DNA of 64,000 nucleotides from Lepiota brunneoincarnata (taxonomy: Eukaryota > Basidiomycota > Agaricomycetes > Agaricales > Agaricaceae). Both the position numbers and the translations under genes were made by a program. Shown here one piece after another: positions 1 to 13,082 of this stretch. Position 1 is the stretch's first letter; the number at the start of each line of letters is the position of its first letter. Under the pieces are notes generated by a model. The model was not told the origin of the DNA and did not search any database. It saw only the letters and a list, made by a program, of their open reading frames with translations. Location: contig JAEBUN010000055.1 of the NCBI GenBank assembly GCA_023014365.1, positions 155,408 to 219,407 of the forward strand, written 5' to 3'.

Positions 1-3000
1 CATGCTGACCTACCTTCGTCGCTCAATAACCTTGGAATATCGTTTGGGAGGCGTTTTGAATGCACTGGAGATCTTGTAGATATTGAAAAGGCGATTTATA
101 ACCAGCAGAGGGCTCTCGAGCTCGTTCCAGAAACCCATGCTTGCCTGCCTCCGTGGCTCAATAATCTCGGACTCCTGCTCGACAGACGTTTTGAACACGC
201 TGGAGATCTTGCAGATATTGAAAAGGCAATATCCAACATCCAGAGGGCTATTGAACTCACCCCTGAAGGTGATGGTGGTCTACCTTCACGGCTCAATAGT
301 CTCGGGATCGTATTCAGAAGCCGTTTCGAATTCACTGGAGATCTCGCAGATATCGAAAGAGCGATTTCAAATCAACAGAGAGCAGCTGATCTCACTCCAG
401 AGGACCATGCCGACCTGGCTTTGTGGCTCAATAGCCTCGGAAATTCGCTTCAAGACCGTTTTGAATGCAGCGGAGATCTTGTAGACATCGAAAGGGCAAT
501 ATCTAATCAACAAAAGGCTGTCAGGCTCACGCCCGAGGGTCATGCAAGCCTGTTTTCGCAGCTTAACAATCTCGGAACTCTTTTCGTTCGACGTTTTCAG
601 TGCATCGGGGAGCTTACAGACGTTGCGAGGGCAATATCTCATCAACAGAGGGCCATCGAACTCACCCCTGTTGGTCACGCCAGCCTGGCCACGCAGCTTA
701 ATAACCTTGGAATCTCATTCCAAAGCCGCTTTGAACGCACTGGAGATCTCGTGGACATCGAAAAAGCAATTTCGAATCAACAGAAGTCTATCCAGCTCAC
801 TCCAGCAGGCCATGCTGCCCTTCCTTCGAGGTTGAATAGCCTTGGATTGTCGTTTCAAGCCCGTTTCGAACGCACAGGTGACCTTGCAGACATCGATGGA
901 GCAGTGTTCAGCAATCAGAGGTCTGTCAAACTCACTCCAGAAGGTCATGTCGAACTGCCCTCACGGCTCAATAACCTTGGAGTCACACTCCAAACACGTT
1001 TTGAAAGCACCGGAGAACTTGCAGACATTCAAAATGCGATATCCAATCTTGAGAAGGCCATTGAGCTCACTCCAGAGAGCTACCCAGACTTACCCTCGTG
1101 GTTGAATAACCTGGGAACCTCATTCCAAAACCGATTTGAATGCACGAGGAATCTCACAGACATTGACAAGGCAATATCCAACCTTCAGAAAGCTATCAAG
1201 CTTACTTCAGAGGGTCATGCAGACCTACCGTCACGGCTCAATAACCTTGGAGTCTCATTTCAGAGGCGTTTTGAATGCACGAAAGATCTCGCAGATATCA
1301 AAATGGCAATATCGAATCTTCAGCGGGCTATCGAGCTTGCTCCAGAGGGTCATGCCTCTCTGGCTGCATGGGCTGGTAACCTTGGAAATTTGTGGCACAG
1401 CCACTTTGAACATACCAAAGACCCAGACGACATTGACCACGCCATCCACGCTTATTCCACATCAGCTTCTCAAACCTCTGGGCACCCACCCCAGCGTTTT
1501 TATGCTGCTAGGAGCTGGGCCAAGTTATCCCATCAATTTCATCACTCCCAAACCCTCAAAGCATTTGATGTCGCCATCAAGCTCCTCTCCGAGGTTGCTG
1601 GCCTGGAACAGACAATTCACAAACGACACACAAACCTTGTTGGAAGATCCGATTTAACGACTTCCGCAACAGCTGCCGCAATTGCTGGTGGAAAATTCAC
1701 ACATGCTCTAACTTGGCTCGAGCAAGGCCGTTGTCTTGTGTGGAACCAGACCCATAGGCTTCGGACTCCTGTTGACACTTTACGATCCTATAATCCTCAT
1801 CTCGCAGATCGCTTTTTGAATGTTGCACATGCCCTAGAGATGTCCAGTTCTCGTCAAGAGACATCTGACGCATTTTCTGAATCAAACGTGACACAGATGG
1901 TTGTTGCACAAAGCGACAAGCAGCGACATGCCGAGAGCGCTAAGGAATGGGCCCAAATTCTTGAGGAGATTCGCATAATCCCTGGTTTTCATGACTTTCT
2001 TCGACCGCCAAAAGCCTCGGACATTCTCTCTGGCTTGCCCCATGATGGTCCTGTCATCATCTTTAACATTGACATTGAACGATGCGATGCCATCGCCCTG
2101 AATCGGGATGCGCCTGAACCACTTCACATCCCACTTAAAAGCTTTAGTAATCGACATGCGGTCGAACTACGCAGTAATCTCGGCACCTATCTGACAAGGA
2201 ACGGCATCCACGCGCGGGAAGTTTACCGCGCTGGTGGTATGTCTCGGCTCCCTGGGATGATACACAAGGTTCTTCGCGAACTTTGGGAGCATGTAGCTAA
2301 GCCAATATTAGATGCCCTTGGTTACTCTGTACGTCCTCTTTCCCCCTTATTGATCGTAATACTGATGACTCGATCCAGGTGCCAAATCCACGCAGACCTC
2401 GCATTTGGTGGTGTCCCACCGGCCCTCTTACATTTCTTCCCATCCACGCTGCGGGAATATACGCCCAGGAGAATGCTCGGGCCGGGCCTTGCGTGTCGGA
2501 CTTTGTCGTTTCTTCGTACACTCCAACTGTCAGCACTCTTCTGGACAAGGTTAAATTAGGGCATGGAACGGACCAAGCACCCACCAGCTTGCTTCTGGTC
2601 AGCCAATCGTCCACTCCAGGTTTGCCCCACATCCCGGCCGCGGGGAAGGAAACACATATGCTGAGGGATATGATGGGGAGGGAACATATCGGCACCTCGT
2701 TGCTGGCGGATGCTGCTGCCACTAGAACGCAAGTCATAGAAGAGATGCAGACGCATAACTGGGTGCATTTCTCTTGCCACGCGGTTCAGGATCAAGAAGA
2801 ACCTCTCAGGAGCGGAGTACGCCTCCATGACGGCCGAGTGGATCTGATAGAGATGATGAAACAACGCATGTCAAGACCCGAACATGCCTTCTTGTCTGCG
2901 TGCCAGACAAGCACAGGTTACGAGAAACTCTCCGACGAGGCAGTTCATCTTGCCGCTGGGATGTTGGCTGCGGGATATCGAGGTGTTGTTGCAACGATGT

Positions 3001-3212
3001 GGTCGATCAAGGATGAACACGGACCCGAGATCGCGAGAGATTTCTACCAGCATCTCCTCAAAGGGCCCTTGGGGGAATCAGGTTCAAGACGGCTTGATCA
3101 TGTGCAAGCTGCTTATGCGCTTGACAAGAGCACTCGGATGATTCGAGAGAGGCTTGGAGATACGGAGTATGGGCTCCTGACATGGGTACCATATGTTCAC
3201 TTTGGATTCTGA
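1..3212 (+). CDS. TPR-repeat CHAT-domain protein, 5' end outside window
   Basis: The reading frame is open from the first base, so the N-terminus is missing. Two exons join 1-2328 to 2379-3212; the 50-bp GT-AG intron (2329-2378) keeps frame and restores GYS-VPNP. The first ~490 residues are tetratricopeptide-like repeats in strict 45-residue register: units begin near 1, 136, 271, 406, 541, 676, 811, 946, 1081, 1216 and 1351, with the core LNNLG.SFQ.RFE.TGDL.DI. The C-terminal ~280 residues form a CHAT (caspase-like) domain. The candidate catalytic His lies in HFSCHA (codon 2778-2780) and Cys in LSACQTS (codon 2901-2903); IWWCPTGPL and GVVATMWSI are family landmarks. CHAT proteins are predicted cysteine peptidases; in fungi such NLR-like TPR-CHAT proteins are discussed in signalling or heterokaryon roles, which nothing here proves. 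Stop at 3210-3212. Family assignment is firm, function open. Confidence 0.9.
2329..2378 (+). other. Intron in the TPR-CHAT gene
   Basis: The donor is GTACGT and the acceptor ends GATCCAG. Removing these 50 bp joins two open frames in phase 0 and rebuilds a sequence typical of the family before the RIWWCPTG motif. Reading through instead gives a different frame that loses the CHAT domain. Confidence 0.88.
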
Positions 3213-6200
3213 ACGAACCTGCTGTCGATTTATATATCTCCTTTCTGACCCAGTCACGACGATGAAGTAGGCTTCTCCCCTGCTATTAGCCTCTACGACA
3301 GCTTTTACCATCTCAGTCATCTTCTGCGTTCTCAATTGGATCTATTCCAAAAGTATGTGACAGGTGGTGTCCGTCAGAAATTTCGGGAAGCCTGGAGTCT
3401 GTGGATATTCCTTATTCATGACATTAGATCAAGAAACAATGCCCGGTCTAGGCTAAAGCAATTATTTTTCAGTGCTAACGGCATCCTGGTAGGCATGCAA
3501 GATTCTTATCGTAATACAAGTGCGCTGGCGGCTACCCCCCGACAGCCACCATACGCAGCTCACCACGTTCTGATTCATTGATGCTAGCAAATGAGGCGCC
3601 CGGGGTGTCTACTTAAAAAAACACGGACACAAGCAGACTGGGACCGGACATACCTTTTCACTGATTAACCGCCTGTGAAAATCTATAAGGGGGCGTTCTA
3701 ACTGGCAACAGGGTAGAGAAATGCTTAGCTTGTCATCGAGATCCGGACTCAATAAGCAGGTCATGATGCATCCACGAAGGAGCGGGGGTGCGGAAAAAAT
3801 TATGCACATGAGCACGCAAGGCTGCAAACGTGGGTTTAGCGTGCGGACCACATAGGGTCCAGCGCAAGGAACTCTAGGGTATCAACGCTGTCCGACTGGT
3901 ATCACCCGGGTCGAAGACCGCCGATAAACGGAAAACCCCACGTTGAAGTGGAGAGCGCCGTCCATGGACACTGGCACTCCAACAAGAGCCCAGCATCTCT
4001 AGTACACCTGGGAAGCCCAAGCCACTGTATTCTGACGGCCAGCGAGGAATCCAGGCGTCCCAATCAGATGGGCGCAACTCCCCAAGCGATAGCACACAGT
4101 GGTAACAAAAGTCGAATCACCTCAGGTTCGGATCCAAACCCGAGATGGCCGAGTTGAGCTACAAAAGCACACCGTCGCAAGAGGTGTTGTTAAGAATCCT
4201 GCGATTTCCGCTGGCGGGGGAGGGTTGGTGTCATTCAGGACACAGCCTGGTGTCCTTAACCCCGGGTTGCCCCGCCAAAACGCTCCGTATGCCGGCCAGC
4301 ACAACACTCTGGCGACGGATGCTATCACCCGCTTGGAGTAACCAATCAACGACAGATGATGTCTCTGGCAAACTCAAGTTTGCGCCAGAGTCTGTCAGAG
4401 GGCCCCACTATCGCTTTCCCGTATCTATGACTTCACCATTACCCCAAAACTGGTGAATATTTCATGGGCGGAGGAGCGAAAAGCGTGGACATAGAGATTT
4501 TGTGAGATGTGATGCATAGAATTATGCATTGGCATCGGTGGCGATTTGTGAGAGCGAACAAAGGACAAGCCTAACAAACACGTGAGAAGGACGCGGCCTA
4601 TGCCGTAGGTTCTGAAGCACTGATGAGTCGATCGAACAATGAGGTAATAGAAAGATGGGAGAAAACCGACCTGGAGGTACGGAGGAACTAGGTGTAGAAC
4701 GACGAGCATACCAAGATGTCACAGTAATCTGCATGTGGATCCAGTTGAGTATGAGGAGAGGTAGTTCAAAGCTTCTACCTTGCCCAGTGAGATCGCCCAG
4801 CTCAAACACTGCGGCCAAACATGGAGCGATCGCAGGTTTCGATGCCGAAGGGTCAGAGATCCATCAGTGGTATGAGGTTCCGCTGGGGTTCCGTCATCCA
4901 GAAAGCCTGGGCAGTCATAAGAATGGGAAACATCATACGACACTGGTGTGATATGGAGTGAACTGCTTTCATACACCTGCTACCTGTCCTGGGTCTGCAA
5001 ATGTTACGGTATGTCTCGATCCCCACTGCCACGAGTGAGCTCCGACATCGTGATGAGCGGGAGAGGGCATGAAGCGAACTAACCTGACATCCACTCAGCA
5101 ACAGCAAGAGGTGATGCCGATCATGATTTGAGGCCATCCTGACAAGAGGAGGAGGTGTGTGACAAGTCGTGGCAGCTGTGGATGTTCCGTACACCGACCC
5201 AAGGCACGAGCCGCATGCCAGAAAAAAGTGGAGATAACGTAAGCAAGGTGAACCGGCCCTCAATCAATCGATCAGTGCCTCAGTTCCAGCATAGACGCCA
5301 CTACAACAATAGACCACGCCCTGACGGGGTCAAGGTTAGGATCCATTATGGACCTTCGATTGCTGCGCAGACTTCATTGAACCGCAGGAAAAGGTGTCAG
5401 CTGTGGTGCTCAGGCTGGGGTTCACCTTCGGGTTCAGTAAAAGTCCACCAGCGCCTCTACACCGTCCGGGATACAATGCCGCTCATGTCCTAAACAAGTA
5501 ATGAAGGCAGTATCCCACCATGAGAAACCGCCCCGGAGTGATGTTGGTGCGAAAACAGGGCCTAAGGTTTGTGGAGAATAAAGCATGAAATCTGGACGGT
5601 CAGCTCGACCTAGTGCCAATGCTTTAGATGTTCACAAGTCTTTACAGACATCGGAACGCTTCAGGCGTTCCGTCCCATTTCATTTCATTTGGATGTTTGG
5701 ATACTCCGTTTCAATTTGCAACAATTTCTCTTTCGTTCATTACGGTCCTCGGAGCTTGAGGTGCTTTTCTCGATAACGCTCTGAAGGCTGATTCCGGCCT
5801 TGGGTAGAATATGACCCGCCACACCGTAACGCGCTGCGCATGGCGATAAGGCCCCCGGAGCCATGAATCTGGGTCGTAAGAACCTACCGCTCTTCTGTGC
5901 CGCTGCAGCGGTGAGTTCGAGTTCTTAACTAAACCTGTGGGGTCTCTGGTATGTCTACTCCGCAAGAAGCGGTTGTGGACCCTCGGGAGCCTTGGACAGC
6001 ATCTTTACTCAGAAATAATGACGCCTCGTGGATGTCCTTGAAATGTAAAACTATACTTCGTCTGATCCCGGGGGCACTGCAATACATGGGAGCCAGGGAT
6101 TGCCAAATTGGCGGATATCAAAGGATAAAGATGGTGTTGCCGCTCAAGAAATCGAGAAATTGGGGGCTTCTAAAGATGCGTATCAATGCCAAGGTGTCAA

Positions 6201-7370
6201 GTTGTACGGAGTTCATACTGCCTCTCGTTCTTGTAATTATAGGAAAGTTATACGCTGAAGCCTGAAGCCTGAGGCTATGTCCAAATCAATCATAAGCTTC
6301 TTGTAGCTCTTCTATAATTTTACTATTCTGCACTTCGGGATAGAGGTGCGAAGAGCATTTTATCATGGCAGGCTGTGTCCAAAATTCAGGTGATCGGAGC
6401 ACGCTTTCTTCGTGCAGTATGTCGTAACTGGGTTCTAGCAATCTGTTCGTTGGGGAATGAGCTGGAGAAGCTAAAGGGAAAATACGTCTCATTCCCGCAT
6501 TTGAGATGTTGAGACGGCATGTATTTGGGGTCTTTCTTTTGTGCTCCGCCCCCGGATCGAAGGCGAGTCATATCAGTGGCCAGGGATCTGCTAGTGCGTG
6601 CTTCGCGGCCGGTTGACACAATTACTGTTTCCCGCGACGATATATAACAGGATAGTGGCAGGCCCAGGATAAGGTTTGACGCTCGACACGCCTTCAGGGG
6701 TGAGGGAACCCCCTGGCATCCCGATGTCGCTCGCCACGCGTTCGCTTCGCTTCCACTGCTTTCCCCTGCCCTCCACAACAAGTATGTAAGTATATGAGGG
6801 GTTAAGTCCAAGTCCGCTGGTACGGGCCGATTACGGCAAGACCCGGGGGCGCGGGTACATAGAACGCCAACGCCACCTGGAAACGAATTGTCATTTCGGT
6901 CCTTGAGAGTTCTAAGTAGGTTTATGTCGTGTGTCCTTGATGGGTTATATGAATGTCACACTTGACTCTTCCTCTTCGTTTTGTCTTTCCTTTCTACCCT
7001 GAGCAATTTTGGAATGACACCAATAATCAGGACAGCCAGTGGCAGGATACATAGTGAAGTGCAATGCGTGTAATTAAACCCAGGGGCTTGCCCTAGAACC
7101 ATTGGGCGTTCTAAACCGCCATGTTCAGACAGGTAGGATCTACCATATCCCATATGCCCACTACCGAGTCCCTGGTCTTGTAAATGGGTCAGGACATGCC
7201 GTAAAATCTGGTAGCGATGAAGTTAACGTACATGTTCGCAGTTGGGAGGAACTGGCAATGGTTTTCCATTGAACAAGTAAGTAGGGGGCGTGGTGGAGCA
7301 CATTATTTGCCAGTCATCACCGTGGTTGAAGCGATCCAAGTGCGCCGTGATCCGCTAGGGTATGAAATAC
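3213..7370. other. Gene-poor stretch, no supported gene
   Basis: Six-frame reading gives only short open frames without recognisable domains or consistent splice signals. Around 4118-4143 lies a short near-palindrome centred on GGATCC, and 4137-4150 resembles a tRNA A box, but no tRNA fold follows. The GC-rich part at 6560-6870 could be retrotransposon debris; I cannot name it. No rRNA, tRNA or complete transposon was seen. Confidence 0.5.
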
Positions 7371-8195
7371 CTATGGTAAATATATGCGATGGTGAGAAAA
7401 TCTAGTGCTTAGCCAACGCACGCGACGGCCAGCGGTTCCTTGACAGCCCTGGGCAAATCAACATGATGGTTTCTGTCACGAACAAGTGATCGGGTATTCG
7501 GCATACCTGATCCTGGAAATCAACCCAAGACGTCTCGCACTCTGGCTCATCAAAATCCACGACCCAGTGTCCCCATATTCCACTCCATTTCCCCTTCACT
7601 ATTGTTAAAGCTGATGGGGTAGTAATACCGAAAGACATACCAAGTCTTCACAAAATGATGGCTTCAACTCAACATCGTGAATTTGAGCTGGTGACCTTTT
7701 ACACTCTTCCATCCCAGCCTGTCCATGATTCTCACCGGCCGATTTCGCTGTGTATTCTCTCGTTCTATACCGCAGACAGTGCTCCCCTCGCCTCAGTTGA
7801 TCCCACCTTGACGACTCCCAGGACAATAAGCCTCGGCCTCGCGTCGCGAGAGCCAACTGCGGTGGATGGTAGGACCGACCTGGAATTAGGGTGTCCCTTA
7901 CAGCCGCGTCACCTCCGTGGTTACTTCCAGACACAATAATCCCGATAGGTAGCAGCCACACGAACACGATGCACAAGATACCAATATACGTCCCCGAAGA
8001 ACAGGGCTTCGTGCCCTCCTCAGCCTCGTACCTGTGTAGAGGTTCGTCGTTGGTATCGAGGTGAGCTGCTGATGAATGAAGGCGAGTAGTGGGCAGAAGA
8101 GGCTGGGTTTGATCATAGCAGATCGGGGGGGTCTGTTGCGGATCGTATTGGTGATGATGATGATCAACCGCCGGACTTTTGGCGCCATTCCGCAA
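7371..8195 (-). CDS. Membrane-anchored extracellular protein, Agaricomycete-type family, possibly damaged
   Basis: The minus strand encodes a polar N-terminus with a His run, one hydrophobic segment (GILCIVFVWLLPIGIIVSG, about 8028-7950), then a Cys/Trp-rich part with CLRYRTREYTA, ECKRSPAQIH, FCED, GHWVVDFDEPEC and WVDFQDQ. I know this pattern from uncharacterised Agaricomycete proteins with one N-terminal membrane helix; no function is known to me. A GTATGC donor after WVDFQDQ and a CCCAG acceptor restore the expected QGC step, giving a stop at 7371-7373. An intron after FCED (donor GTATGT, acceptor AATAG) is needed too, but its phase does not close cleanly, so a lesion or different splice site is possible. 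The start is unresolved: 8195 is the limit of the frame without ATG, and a small upstream exon is likely. The two introns are reason to think this is or was a real gene. Confidence 0.55.
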
Positions 8196-9532
8196 TCAGC
8201 TGGGTCTCTCGCGAGACCCCCTGTTCTCCCGTATCACAGAGTAAAACACACTCACCCTGCCTGAGGTTGGGCATTGCGGGAGGCTGTTTCGACTCTATCG
8301 CATGCATTGTAGGCAGGGTAAGGCGAGAATTCACTGTCCGGAAAGATGTGTTCGTTCCCGATGTCATTACTTGCCCTTGGGCAGTTATGGCAGAGGCAGG
8401 GGGTAGGGGCGGCGTATGCTTACCGGAATCGAGCCTCGGCAGCCGAACCTGATGTGGCAGTTGCTCGGTGTATTGCCATTTCCTGACAGGAAGAGTCTCT
8501 CAGAGTTGGAGGAGACAGTGGAAGATGGGCAGATGGGCAGTGCTACGAGGAGAGGATGAGCAAGCTCGTTCACTAAGGCACTTTTCATGGGCTGGGGGAA
8601 GGCGTGGCGACGACAAGGGTATAATGAGTTGGAAGGTCCAAATTGGTTACCTCACGGCTACTGGCTGCCTAGAATAAGCTCATACGAGATGCTTTAATCG
8701 CACGACAGAGTGGTGGTGGCCATGAATCGCAAATAGGCAACTGGCGCACGTGTGTCCGTCGACCAATCTGGTCTCTGTATTCATAATGACTGGTAAATGT
8801 ATAGGTTCTAGGCCTCTGGCAGCTGGATGTCGCATTGAATAGTGCAGGAAGTTATGATAGAAATGAAGGATGTGCTTGCTGTGCTCGCATCAAGGAGCAG
8901 TGCGTGAGAAGAAGAGAGGCATGCCCCACGTTCAGGATAGGGCGCGCCTGACGGGAGAAGAGCGGGATAATTTTCCCCGATAGTCACGCCGCCTATTCCT
9001 GAGATAACATTGTTTCTTCTTGGTCCCCCTCAGCATGGGCCAGGGAACGGCGGCAGATCAGCAGGCCAGGAAGTCTGACTGTGATTGGCACCTATCTTCT
9101 TCTTTCACCATGTGCCTCCATAACAACTGACGACAGAAATACACCCGGTTATCATTATACCCCGGATCCGTAGGACTCGTTCTTGGAACGATAGAGCTCC
9201 TGGCAGTCTACATTGTGCAGTTGTAGCGGAACTTCTAAAGGGCGGAACGGGATTTCGGGGTCACTCATATGCTTGGGTTCAACGGATGGAGTATAACCAT
9301 GGATCTTAGCTCGAAAAATTGTTGGGACACAGTGGGAATAGTTTGTTCCTTACTTTAAACGCAATCAAACAATTGATTCTTTCAATTCAATCCACCTCCA
9401 TTCAGATCGCCAAGCTGACTAAATGACCACCCAACTTAATCCTTTAAATATCCATGATACGACCCATACCGTAGTCCTCTACATTCGCAGATACACAAGG
9501 CGACTTTTCCTCCGTTCGCCAGAGAAAGCGCC
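8196..9532. other. Intergenic region upstream of the seven-helix protein gene
   Basis: No supported gene is seen. AT-rich sequence with TTTAAATATC near 9442-9451 lies about 85 bp before the ATG at 9533 and could be core promoter for that gene. The upstream exon and promoter of the minus-strand gene at 7371-8195 probably also fall in the left part. Confidence 0.4.
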
Positions 9533-10863
9533 ATGTCTCAAGACCCTACCGCTACCCTCCTAGGGTATTCCATGATGAGTTTTGGGGGGCTGGGAGTTCT
9601 GGAAATCGGCCTCTGCATCAGCTTTTTGTTATTCGGCGTGGTGATCTGCCAGAGCGTAATTTATTTCAAGACGTACTCGCGGGACGACCCCAACCCTCTT
9701 AAGCTGCTGGTGTGTGCCTCGTTTGTTGATGACTTGGAAGAGTTTTATTCTCCTTCTCCGCAGGTCGGCGTCTTGTTGTAGGTGATAATTTCGAGGCACA
9801 TGGATATTGTCCTGACTGGCCCCTGTTTTGACGAAAAGACTTCTGGAATTGGCACATTCGGCTTCTATTACGGCTATTGTTTATGTTATTTCTATCACAT
9901 TTAGTAACCGCGATCCGATCCCTCAGAACTCGTATGGCCTAGCCACGACGAATATTCTCGAGAATCTCATTGCGCTGATGGTACAGGTACGCATTGCGTC
10001 CGAAAAGTGTCGGGATCTTGATTTCTGAATGTTTGGGCAAGTCATTCTTTTCGTACCGTGTCTATCGGCTCTCGAAGAGAGTGTCGCTTGGACTGTTGTG
10101 TTTGCTCTTGGCGTTGCTGCGACTTGTTGCTGGTGCCGTTGTAGCCGTGGAGAGTTTTATAGATGTACCGAGGGTGCCGAATGGCCTTGTGTTGATCACG
10201 AGGTTTGGCTGGGCGATTACGACTGCATTTACGGTTGGTGCCGTGTCGGATGTGGTGATTGCGTCACTTCAGGTGTACTATCTACGGGATTGTGTTCGTG
10301 GGTTGCAGGATTATAGGTATGTTTGGTGTTTGGTTTTTGCTTTATATAGGATAGTTGACAAGGCGACTCCCTGATGTAGGACACTCGCGACTGTGGAAAA
10401 TGTGATCAATTGGTGTTTGCGTAAGTGCAGCGTTGCTGATTTGTTCTGATTAGACTGACTTGGAATCGATTAGAGACCGGGTTATTAACGAGGTAAAAAA
10501 TTGGTCCTTCTTTGTGTGATTATGGTATAGACTCGGTTCCTGTGTGACAGCATCACCTCGCTGCTGGTCATTATCTGCGTAAGTCGTAGTATGACGAATA
10601 CATGTTTTCTGGATGGTGCTGACCTAAATATAGTTCCAGATCATGAGGAACCGTGCGTTTTTATTGTCTTGTCATTCGATTTCGTCCTGACCAACCCGCA
10701 AAGAGGTGTGGGTAGCGATCTACCTGGTTCTCGCAAAGTGTAAGTGCAGGCTTTTAATAGCATCTCGCTTCACTGTCCCCGTACTAATAGAGCTCTTGGC
10801 TTAGTATATACAAACTCGCTTCTGACTGCGTATGGTGTTATCGCCTTGTGTCTGATGGCCTGA
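9533..10863 (+). CDS. Seven-transmembrane protein, DUF6534-type
   Basis: This is a multi-exon integral membrane protein of a large uncharacterised Agaricomycete family. The start ATG at 9533 begins MSQDPTATLLGY, followed by a helix (GLCISFLLFGVVICQSVIYF) and the family signature YFKTYSRDDPNPLKLLV. Supported exons: 9533-~9709, ~9842-9986, 10042-10316, 10380-10420, 10474-10492, 10551-10578, 10634-10652, 10704-10739 and 10805-10863. The joins give MVQ-SFFSYRVYRLS, DYR-TLATVENVINW, ETGLLTR, SITSLLVIIC, FQIMRNQ, VWVAIYLVLAK and LYTNSLLTA, in the order usual for this family. The join between the first two exons is not resolved and may hide a microexon. After LYTNSLLTA the protein ends within about 11 residues, shorter than most relatives, so the tail may be truncated. 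Function unknown. Confidence 0.72.
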
Positions 10864-13082
10864 GGATTTATTTGCGAGATAGGCTTCTCCTTCGGCCGGC
10901 TCGGCGAGAGGGAGTGAAAGTGATCGGGTGCTCCAATGGTGAGTCTGGAAGTGCTACCCACCACTCCAATCGTAGTCTCGGTGTGTTTTCTTTTTTTTGC
11001 GCTGAACCCAAGGGTTGGCTCAAGTTGATGCTTTAGAACGGAACGATACTAGCGCCGCGATCAAGCTTTGTCCTGTATGTCATTCTGGCGAAAGGTCAGT
11101 GGGTAGTACTGAAATGGGTAATCAGGTTCATCCTGCTATGAAAGCGTCATCGCCAACGAAAATAGGTTTTACTACTGCTGTATGAAGGAATCAGAACAAT
11201 GAACTACAGTCGAGGTGACATCAGTCCGTGCAATCGGCAAAGTTGACCGATCAAGGTAAAGAGGGGAGGGGATGAGTGTCGGTGAGAAGTGGGCTATCTC
11301 GAAGGGCATAGTTATGCTGTGATATGTGATATTCGAGAACACGACCATCAGAGCAGTGGTACGGCGATGAGGCTTGAAAATCTCCGGCAGGGTCGGCGTA
11401 TATTGTATTATTTTTGGGTCATTTGATGTATCGATGGGAGATGGGACAAACTTGATATCAGATGGGAGATCTGGGAAGAAGAAAGAAACGGTGGCAAGTC
11501 TTGCGTGTCTCAAAAATGGCGGGAGAGGGAGCGGCAGAATGGTGCTGGATGGGCTGGAATGAACGCGTTGAGATGGGTGAGTTTACTGGCAAGAATCAAG
11601 TTTAGGTGTGCAAGGGCTAGAATGTAATTCATATTGAAACTATTTATAGTATAATAAGGACTCCGAGTTGAGGTGAGAGAGGAGTTGGTACACAAGACTA
11701 TAGCCCTGAAAATCGTTCGGAATGAGTTGCTCCATTCGTGCACGAGGGATGAGTGACTATCTATCTCTGTGGTCTGGAGGGGACGGATGAAAAACAACGT
11801 GGTGGTAGAGTGGCGGGGATTAAGTTTAGAATTGGGAGGCTATGTGGGGTGGGTGGGTGCATCGTGGCTTGTGGTCGGTAGTAGTTGTATTCAGTTTTAC
11901 GGCGTGTGGAATGCGGATGAGTTTGTGTGGTGTGGTGCGGTGCGTCGAGTGAGGATTTCCCTCGGAGAACGCTCATAAAAGGAGGAGTTGCAAGTCCGCG
12001 AATACGGGGGAGTTACCGGGTACCCTGCGCCAGAGTCTTACCTTCTGCCTCGTGGCCTGCGCCCTCCTCTGTCGCAAAAAGGGTGTTACATACTGTGACC
12101 GGGAGTCGGGTATTCTATGATCCCAGACGGAGAATTGGTGCCGCCATCCACGGCCGGTGGGGGGGGGGGGGGAGGGAGAAAAATGGGGTGCCCAGTGACT
12201 GGGGCCACTGGTGGTGATAGATGATTTGTGGGTGGATACGATGGGTGCTGTGAAGAAGGTGTATATGTGTGTTGTGGACGATCGGATGGAGGCTGTTGAA
12301 AGAAATCTGGAATCCACAGCCCAGGGAAGGGGAAGCAGGGATCTCGGGATCAGACAGGGCGCTTGGGGGAATTGAACTAGCCACTCAGGACATTGTGTTT
12401 ACGGCATCGGACGCGGGACGGGCGCCGTTGATGCTGGAAGATTGGGTAAGAAGGTGGGTGGGAGAGGTAGGCGGCACGTGTTCAAGGCGGAGGAGAAGGA
12501 AAAATACAATAATCCTTATTTGTGAAGCGGATACGGCGGGCGTAGAGAGATAGGCCGGAGCTTGAGGACGTAAGGACGGGATCGGTCTAGTTTCTGCGGG
12601 GACAGGCAAGCTAAGGAGGAAGCCAGGGTTGTTTTTGTACACACGAGAGGGCTTCTGGAGGGAAGAGGCCGAGGACTTTGTGGCGCAGCGTCTGGGAGGC
12701 GCAGGCGCAGACTCGGAGTTGGAAAAGGCGAGCCGTGTGAAGGCGGCTAAATAGACATCATATGATGCGGGGTGCGAGAAGAATATGCCTGAAAAGGAAG
12801 GTCGTCGTCGTTGCGAGCGGGGTAGAGCACTGTACGCGGTAAGGCAGATGGATGGCAGAGAGAGGAGCGGGTGGGCTGGGTAGGGAGCGTCGGGAGAGCG
12901 CCACTGAATAACCAGAAAAGGAAATATAAGGCGGCCATGAGGCGGGGGGGTGGCTGGGGTACGTGTGCGTGTGACGTGAAGAGCGGGCGGTGCCGAGATC
13001 TGGGTGTTACGGCTGTACGGTGGTGAGTGGAGTTTATCAAGGAAAAAGAAAAGAGGAGAGAATCAACAACCTGTTCCATCCT
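10864..13082. other. Intergenic region with a 14-G run
   Basis: No convincing gene is seen; open frames here lack domains and splice logic. A homopolymer of 14 G occupies 12159-12172, a likely place for length error in the assembly. The 13021-13082 end is purine-rich and probably forms the 5' leader of the next gene. Confidence 0.45.

Noticed and set aside
4118..4215. tRNA-like A box (TGGCCGAGTTG) and a weak B-box-like stretch downstream
   Set aside because: No acceptor, D, anticodon and T arms can be paired together; the B box has several mismatches. At best a tRNA-derived relic.
11172..12384. Overlapping minus-strand frames between 11.1 and 12.4 kb
   Set aside because: Low-complexity Pro/Ser/Thr translations of GT-rich intergenic DNA, with no splice logic or domain.
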